Part shown: positions 59,083 to 64,000 of the stretch, in pieces
Numbering within the stretch: the stretch's first letter is position 1
Layout: every line of letters begins with the position of its first letter
Assembly: GCF_031458175.1 (NCBI RefSeq)
Contig: NZ_JAVDXX010000001.1
Coordinates: 1,922,001 to 1,986,000 of the forward strand
DNA from: Pseudoglutamicibacter albus
GTDB taxonomy: Bacteria; Actinomycetota; Actinomycetes; Actinomycetales; Micrococcaceae
Length of the DNA: 64,000 bases
Direction of reading: 5' to 3'
Position numbers and translations under genes: made by a program
Notes under the pieces: generated by a model
What the model saw: only the letters and a program-made list of their open reading frames with translations
What the model was told of the DNA's origin: nothing
Databases searched by the model: none

Positions 59083-59886
59083 ATGGCTAACCGTGCACCG
59101 CAGCGGCAAGGCAACCCGGCCGGCCGTTCGACCTCGAAGTCGGAGGCACCGTCCATCTCGGTGACCTCGCGGGCGCTACGGATCCTCGACACCTTCGACA
59201 GCACGCAACGAGAACAATCCCTCAGCGGCATCGCCCGCCGCGCGAACCTACCGTTGGCGACCGCTCACCGGCTCGTCAACGAGCTCACGATGTGGGGCGG
59301 CCTGGAAAAGAAATCAGGCCGCTACCGCATCGGCCAGAAGCTGTGGCGCATCGGCCTGCTCGCTTCCGCCCAGCGGGATGTGGCCGAAGTCGCCTCCCCC
59401 TATATGCAGGATGTGCTGTTCGTGACCCACAACGTGGTCAACTTATTCATCCTGGACCAGAAAGAAGTCCTACTGGTGGAGCGCATCTCCGGGACCAACA
59501 CGGGTGCCCCGTTCCGCCGGGTCGGCGAGCGCATGGACCTGCACTCGAGCGCAGCCGGTAAGTTGATGCTCGCCTACGGCTCCCCACACCTACTGGATGA
59601 TCTACCGGCGGAGCTACCTCGGCACACGAGCCACACGATCGGCCGGAAAACCGAGCTGATCCAGCACATCGCCCGGATCCGTTCGCAAGGATTCGCGACC
59701 ACGCAACGGGAAAGTGGGGAGAACAACTTCGCGATCGCGGTGCCGGTTTTCTCGCCGGCCACCGGGCACATCATCGCAGGGCTGGGGATCGTGACCCAGG
59801 ATGCGATGGCGCCCATCGGCAACGTGGTGCCCGTGTTGAAGATCGCGGCGCGCGGCATCTCCCGAACACTCGAAGTCGGCGACTAG
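59083..59886 (+). CDS. IclR-family regulator
   Basis: 267 aa. HTH at residues 28-85 (SVTSRALRILDTFDS, LSGIARRANLPLATAHRLVNEL), then the GAF-like effector domain with LHSSAAGKLMLAY and GFATTQRESGENNFAIAVPVFS. Only ATG in frame, 2 bases after the SDR stop. It probably controls its own operon and the reductase-P450 operon through the shared palindrome. Its TAG stop lies within the IS481 target duplication. Confidence 0.86.
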   Translation: MANRAPQRQGNPAGRSTSKSEAPSISVTSRALRILDTFDSTQREQSLSGIARRANLPLATAHRLVNELTMWGGLEKKSGRYRIGQKLWRIGLLASAQRDVAEVASPYMQDVLFVTHNVVNLFILDQKEVLLVERISGTNTGAPFRRVGERMDLHSSAAGKLMLAYGSPHLLDDLPAELPRHTSHTIGRKTELIQHIARIRSQGFATTQRESGENNFAIAVPVFSPATGHIIAGLGIVTQDAMAPIGNVVPVLKIAARGISRTLEVGD

Positions 59887-60851
59887 CTGTAGTTCCCCGT
59901 GAGGTTGTGAACGCGTTGGGCGGGGGTTTGGCCTCCGATTCCGGTGTGGGGTCGGTGGTGATTATAGTGATGTAGCCAGGCTTCGTAGGTCGCTGCTCGG
60001 GCTTCGTCACTGTAATAGGTCTTAGCGTAGGCCCATTCTTGGGTCAGAGTACGGTTGAAGCGTTCGACTTTGCCGTTGGTCTGAGGCCGGTAGGGCTTGG
60101 TGAACTGGTGTTTAATCTTTGTCCCGAGCGTGTTGTTGAACAGGCGTGAGCGGTAGCAGGCGCCGTTATCGGTCATCACTGCCTGTACGGTGATCCCAGC
60201 TTGAGCGAAAAACTCCTGAGCGCGTTGCCAGAACCCGGCCGCGGTCTGTTTCTTCTCATCGGTAAGGATCTCTGAATACGCGAGTCTCGAATAGTCATCG
60301 ATGGCGTGATGTAAGAAGGCATAGCCCCTGCCGTGTTTTCCATACCCACCGTTCTTGCGCGCCTCGGGTCCAAGCATACGGTGGCCACCACCATCGGGGA
60401 TCCGCCCAAGTTTCTTGATATCAACATGCACCAGCTCACCTGGGGCTTGTTTCTCATACCGCGCGATGTGCGGTGTCCTGATGGGCAGTCCTGTTCCTCG
60501 ATCGATATGGGCCAGTAACGGCATCTGGTACCGGGCCAAGACTCTACCAACCGTGGACCGTGGGATACCCAAGTGGTAACTGATCCGGTGTGGGCCCCAC
60601 TGGCGGGTGAACCGCAGCGCAATAATCCGGCGTTCTCGGCGAACAGACAACCGGTTAGGACAGCGACGTGGCCTGCAGGACCGATCCGTCAGTGGGGCGC
60701 CGACGAGGTAGCGTTTGGCCCATTTCGATGCGGTAGCCGGTGAGACTTGGAAACGTTCGGCGGCTCGACGAATCGTCCAGCCTTCCTCGACGATAAGCAC
60801 GGCAAGACGCCGGCGACCCTCAGCAGTCAAGGGTGCATTAGGGTGAGACAT
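59883..60851 (-). CDS. IS481-family transposase
   Basis: 322 aa. HTH (TIRRAAERFQVSPATASKWAKRY) and DDE core: HVDIKKLGRIPDGGG, HHAIDDYSRLAYSEI, AVMTDNGACYRS, KPYRPQTNGKVERFNRTL. ATG 60851 is chosen; upstream in-frame start at 60890 adds 13 residues. The stop codon (59883-59885) is not inside the element: it is supplied by the flanking target duplication, so termination depends on the insertion site. Frame intact. Confidence 0.92.
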   Translation of the reverse strand: MSHPNAPLTAEGRRRLAVLIVEEGWTIRRAAERFQVSPATASKWAKRYLVGAPLTDRSCRPRRCPNRLSVRRERRIIALRFTRQWGPHRISYHLGIPRSTVGRVLARYQMPLLAHIDRGTGLPIRTPHIARYEKQAPGELVHVDIKKLGRIPDGGGHRMLGPEARKNGGYGKHGRGYAFLHHAIDDYSRLAYSEILTDEKKQTAAGFWQRAQEFFAQAGITVQAVMTDNGACYRSRLFNNTLGTKIKHQFTKPYRPQTNGKVERFNRTLTQEWAYAKTYYSDEARAATYEAWLHHYNHHRPHTGIGGQTPAQRVHNLTGNYS

Positions 60852-60945
60852 GAAGACCTCCGGGTCAGGCAGGAGTTGTGGTAACCCCATACTGCCCGGA
60901 GGTCTTCACCTACCGCGAACGTTCACAACCTCCCGAGGAACTACA
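59888..60945 (-). mobile_element. IS481-family insertion sequence
   Basis: 1,058 bp. Inverted ends TGTAGTTCCCCGTGAGGTTG (59888 on) and the complement of 60920-60945 (TGTAGTTCCTCGGGAGGTTG) differ at two positions over 26. ACTAGC occurs directly on both sides (59882-59887 and 60946-60951), a 6-bp target duplication. It landed between the convergent IclR and MFS genes. Confidence 0.92.
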
Positions 60946-60946
60946 A

Positions 60947-62185
60947 CTAGCTCTCGCGTTCCGGCTTCTCTTTCAGCAAGATCATAGTGCCCGCGATGCC
61001 GAGCAGGCTGAATGTCCCTGTGAGCATCCAGGAGCTCTCCCAGCCGCCGGTTTGGACCGCGAACCATGCGATCAGGAACGGGCCCAGGAAGTTTCCGAGG
61101 TTGAAGATCTGCTGCATGAGCCCCATCACCACGGCACTTGAGCCGTTTGGTTGGGCTAGCTCGCCGATCATTCGCGTCAACAGCATGGGTGCTGCGCCGC
61201 CGATCGCGGAGAACGCGACCGCGAAGAGGAACGTCGCCAACGCCGGGTGGGATGTCTGTTGCCACGGGATCGCGAAAAGCCCGAACGACGTCACCGCCAT
61301 GGCACCCAAGGCCCCGATCAGCAGGTGCTTTTCCTTCACGCCCTTGTGCGCCAGCACGCCAGCCCCCAGGGCACCGACGATGTTGGCCCCGCCCACGAAC
61401 GCGGACATGAGCCCTGCGCCCGGTTGCTGGATCCCGTACTGCTCATAGATACGCGGCAAGAAGCCCAGAACCGCCATCCACTGGATGCTGTAGCACGCGA
61501 AAATGGCGCCGGCCAGCCACGGCCCTGGCCTGGATATGGTGACGCGCACCAGCTGCCACGTCTTGGTTGCCCCGGACGCGGCCGCATCGCCGACGCTGCC
61601 CGCCGGGTCTTTCGGCACCAGGAAGATCACGAACGGGATCAAAAGCAGGGTGATGCAGGCCGCGCCAATCCACATCGGCCGCCACCCGAACTCCGGAACC
61701 ACGAACGTACCGACCGTAAAACCGATGAACGCCGCAAGACCCTGAAAGGTCGCCCAGGCAGTCAAAGCCCGATGCACGTGCGGCGGTTCGAAACGATCCC
61801 GAAGTAGCGCTGGCCCCAGGACCACGCAAAACAGGAAGCCGATCCCCTCGACGGCCCGCGAGATGAAGATCATCGCGGGCGAGGACGCCAACGCGCCCAG
61901 TATGGAGCCGAAGCTCAACAGGACCATCCCGGCCAGGATGACCCTGCGCAACCCGAGGCGCTCCCCCATCCACGCTGTTGGCAAGCCACCAATGATGCTG
62001 GCCACCTGGATGATGCCGATGAGGATTCCCGCTTGCACCAGCTGGATGCCAAGCTCTGCACTCAGCGAATCCAGGGATGGCGGCAGCTTCCAAATGTGGA
62101 CGGCACTGATGATGCCCATCAGGACTATGCACAGCCATGAAACAGTCTCACTGTGAGAAGAACTCTGCCTGCGCATCGTTGTCAT
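60947..62185 (-). CDS. MFS transporter
   Basis: 412 aa, 12 helices. Helix 1-2 region SWLCIVLMGIISAVHIWKLPPSL, then PTAWMGERLGLRRVIL, ISRAVEGIGFLFCVVLGPALL, and in the second half PNGSSAVVMGLMQQIFNLGNFLGP. It resembles CynX/NNP-like aromatic or organic-anion carriers but the subfamily is not recognised. Divergent from the reductase-P450 operon across a 283-base region with an IclR-like site, suggesting uptake of the P450 substrate. Its TAG stop was regenerated by the IS481 duplication. Confidence 0.8.
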   Translation of the reverse strand: MTTMRRQSSSHSETVSWLCIVLMGIISAVHIWKLPPSLDSLSAELGIQLVQAGILIGIIQVASIIGGLPTAWMGERLGLRRVILAGMVLLSFGSILGALASSPAMIFISRAVEGIGFLFCVVLGPALLRDRFEPPHVHRALTAWATFQGLAAFIGFTVGTFVVPEFGWRPMWIGAACITLLLIPFVIFLVPKDPAGSVGDAAASGATKTWQLVRVTISRPGPWLAGAIFACYSIQWMAVLGFLPRIYEQYGIQQPGAGLMSAFVGGANIVGALGAGVLAHKGVKEKHLLIGALGAMAVTSFGLFAIPWQQTSHPALATFLFAVAFSAIGGAAPMLLTRMIGELAQPNGSSAVVMGLMQQIFNLGNFLGPFLIAWFAVQTGGWESSWMLTGTFSLLGIAGTMILLKEKPERES

Positions 62186-62320
62186 GGCCCCACCTTCAAT
62201 ACCGCTGATTGCCTTATCTTATTCCGACAATCATGCACACCTTGACTCATCAACAGGTTAGATCTTCCATTAGCCGGAAAGCATGGCTCCAGGCGGCGAA
62301 CCGCAACACCACACCGGTGT

Positions 62321-62356
62321 TTCCATTGGATGGAATGTTTTGTGATGCGTGACACA
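62321..62356. promoter_or_regulatory. IclR-like palindrome plus CRP-like half-matched site
   Basis: TTCCATTGGATGGAA (62321-62335) is a 6+6 palindrome sharing TTCCA-N5-TGGAA with 58141. Immediately after, TGTGATGCGTGACACA (62341-62356) fits the CRP/GlxR consensus except for one base. Both lie 113-148 bases before the reductase start, in the divergent region. Confidence 0.6.
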
Positions 62357-62468
62357 ACTAGCCCTAGGGTTGCTTCACGAGTAACCGCTACCCCGCGTAT
62401 CAAGGGGTAGCCCCAACGAATCTTGTTCCCCACTGACCCACGAGGCTTGTTCTAGGAGTGAGCTCATA

Positions 62469-63449
62469 GTGACACCCACAGCTACCGAAGAAACCCCAGA
62501 ACTCATCGACGTTGTGGTTGACGAAGTCGATGACATTGCTGAGGGCGTTCTGTCACTCGTGCTGCGCCGCCGCGATGGCCAAGAGTTCCCGCACTGGACT
62601 CCGGGCTCCCACATTGACTTGCATCTAGGCAATGGTCTGATCCGCCAGTACTCCCTGTGGTCACCTATGGATGATTTGACCCAGCTACGCGTTGGCGTGC
62701 TGCGGACCCTCGATTCACGCGGCGGCTCGGAATGGATCCACGACAACCTGCGCGCCGGCGAGCGCCTCAGCATCTCAGCGCCGCGGAATAACTTCCCTCT
62801 GGTTGATTCCCGTAAGTACATGTTCGTGGCCGGCGGCATCGGCATCACGCCTCTGGTTTCGATGATCCAGCAGGTTGAGGAGCAGGGCCGGGAATGGCAG
62901 CTGTACTACGGCGGCCGCAGCCGGGCATCGATGGCGCTAGTTGAGCAGCTGGAGGAGCAGTACGGCACCGAGAAGGTGCACATTTTCGATGAGGATGGCC
63001 GGGGTCGCCTGGATCTGGAAAGCATCCTCGCTCTGCCGCGGGCTCACATGCTGATTTATGCGTGCGGCCCGGGCGGGATGCTGGAAGCGATCGAGGATTT
63101 CTGCATGGGTTGGCCTCCAGGCTCGTTGCACACCGAACGATTTGTTGCCGGCACGCTGGGTGCGGCCGGAAACCAGGATCCGTTCTCTGTGGAGCTTGCC
63201 CGCAGCGGTAAAGAGTTCACCGTTCCACCTGAGAAGTCCATCCTCGAAGTCATGGAGGAAAACGGCACCCGGGTGCTATCCAGTTGCCGCGCTGGCCTGT
63301 GCGGTACGTGCGAAACCCGCATCATCTCAGGCGAGGTTGAACACCGCGATGCCGCCCTCACCCAGGAAGACAAGGACGCCGGCGACGTCATGATGGTGTG
63401 CGTTTCACGTGCAGCGGCCGGCTGCAACCGACTCGTTCTAGACCTATAA
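62469..63449 (+). CDS. 2Fe-2S oxidoreductase (phthalate dioxygenase reductase/VanB type)
   Basis: 326 aa. Order is flavin domain (RQYSLWSPMDD), NAD domain (FVAGGIGITPLVSMI, IYACGPGGMLEA) and C-terminal plant-type ferredoxin (CRAGLCGTCETR, then Cys in VSRAAAGCNRL region VMMVCVSRA). It passes electrons from NAD(P)H to an oxygenase. GTG 62469 lies 11 bases after AGGAG. The P450 gene 77 bases downstream is the obvious partner, making a two-component P450 system like those that demethylate aromatic methyl ethers. Confidence 0.87.
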   Translation: MTPTATEETPELIDVVVDEVDDIAEGVLSLVLRRRDGQEFPHWTPGSHIDLHLGNGLIRQYSLWSPMDDLTQLRVGVLRTLDSRGGSEWIHDNLRAGERLSISAPRNNFPLVDSRKYMFVAGGIGITPLVSMIQQVEEQGREWQLYYGGRSRASMALVEQLEEQYGTEKVHIFDEDGRGRLDLESILALPRAHMLIYACGPGGMLEAIEDFCMGWPPGSLHTERFVAGTLGAAGNQDPFSVELARSGKEFTVPPEKSILEVMEENGTRVLSSCRAGLCGTCETRIISGEVEHRDAALTQEDKDAGDVMMVCVSRAAAGCNRLVLDL

Positions 63450-63526
63450 ACCCGCGCCGAACTTTTAGCCCCTGCGCTGGCTTTGTTACCCGTGTGCTGG
63501 ACTTATAAAACCTTGGGAGTAGAGCA

Positions 63527-64000
63527 ATGAAGACGTTAGAGAACGTACCTGTTTTCACCGAAGACCCCTACAGCGAATCAGCGCTGCTGGACCCTTACCC
63601 CTTCCTGGAACGGCTCGCAGCAGCAGGGCCGGTCAGCTACCTCGAAGCCACCGGGATCTACGCGATCACCGGTTATGAAGAGGTCTATGAGGTGCTCAAG
63701 GACTTTGAGACCTACGTTTCCTCCGGCGGCCTCGGCCCTCGCGATATCCGCAAGGACGAGGGTTGGCGTCCGCCAAGCATCCTCGAATCCGATCCACCCA
63801 TCCACACGCTCATGCGGCGAGCGCTGACCGGGGTCATCAACCCTGGCACGGTACGTAAGCTGCGTGAACCGTTCACCCCGCCAGCGGCGGAACTGGTTTC
63901 TGAGCTTGCGCATCGTACCCATTTCGACGCGATCAAGGACCTCGCTGAGCTCTACCCCATCCGGGTCTTCCCTGACGCGGTGGGCATTCCGGAAGAGGGA
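63527..64000 (+). CDS. Cytochrome P450, CYP199-like, N-terminal part
   Basis: 158 residues before the window ends. ENVPVFTEDPYSESALLDPYPFLERL, GIYAITGYEEVYEVL, then WRPPSILESDPPIHTLMRRAL and ELYPIRVFPDAVGIPEEG, of which the WRPPS-LE-DPP-HT and YP-VFPDA-G blocks closely follow CYP199A enzymes that demethylate 4-methoxybenzoate-type acids. The heme Cys lies beyond the window. ATG follows TTGGGAG. In operon with the 2Fe-2S reductase and probably controlled by IclR. Confidence 0.85.
   Translation, partial: MKTLENVPVFTEDPYSESALLDPYPFLERLAAAGPVSYLEATGIYAITGYEEVYEVLKDFETYVSSGGLGPRDIRKDEGWRPPSILESDPPIHTLMRRALTGVINPGTVRKLREPFTPPAAELVSELAHRTHFDAIKDLAELYPIRVFPDAVGIPEEG

Overview
The window is 64 kb of a GC-rich (about 60% by eye) actinobacterial chromosome, most likely Micrococcaceae/Arthrobacter-like. 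That placement is an inference from the homoprotocatechuate genes of Arthrobacter/Brevibacterium type, a rhodococcal-type hydroxycinnamate cluster, MHS-family transporters, leaderless or GTG starts and actinobacterial IS elements. No rRNA or tRNA gene was seen. Two genes are cut by the window edges: a metal P-type ATPase on the left and a CYP199-like P450 on the right.

Layout. 0-1 kb: end of a P1B-type ATPase. 1-4.7 kb: FCD/GntR regulator, MHS transporter and FMN-dependent 2-hydroxyacid dehydrogenase, with a double TGGTNNNACCA operator. 4.8-5.6 kb: an Abi/HEPN gene with a structured 5' RNA. 5.6-12.6 kb: homoprotocatechuate meta-cleavage genes (hpaI, hpaH, a FAH-RraA fusion, GntR regulator, hpaE, hpaD), with shared CGTATACG operators. 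12.9-20.8 kb: a GC-richer hydroxycinnamate (cou/phd-like) cluster of CoA ligase, MHS transporter, MaoC hydratase, acyl-CoA dehydrogenase, amidohydrolase, SDR and MarR, bracketed by two homologous terminator-like sequences. 20.9-25.4 kb: a SAM-riboswitch-controlled organosulfur operon (SfnB-like, LLM monooxygenase) and an MFS exporter. 25.4-29.4 kb: two membrane proteins and HrpB helicase. 29.5-33.3 kb: a second Abi/HEPN gene and an unknown gene, each preceded by a near-identical structured RNA, with an IS between them. 33.4-38.9 kb: an MHS transporter, a three-part P450/FprA/flavodoxin fusion and a divergent LysR regulator with a perfect CRP/GlxR site.

39-51 kb holds a complete type I-E CRISPR-Cas locus (cas3-cse1-cse2-cas7-cas5-cas6-cas1-cas2, leader, 48 repeats). 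Beyond it, 51.0-54.35 kb is an unusual island. Fragments of conjugative-element and resolvase genes, a duplicated HTH gene and a YdiL/Aca2-like regulator are separated by single or paired CRISPR repeats, so that kilobase-sized DNA sits where spacers should be.

54.5-64 kb returns to aromatic catabolism: YciI-like protein, enol-lactonase-like hydrolase (frameshifted), MBL hydrolase, ALDH, SDR, IclR regulator, IS481 element, MFS transporter, 2Fe-2S reductase and P450. Two TTCCA-N5-TGGAA palindromes probably tie the last genes into one IclR regulon. Overall the window combines uptake and stepwise degradation of lignin-type aromatics with defence (CRISPR, Abi). Three genes carry single-base indels, two of them at homopolymers, which may be real decay or assembly error.
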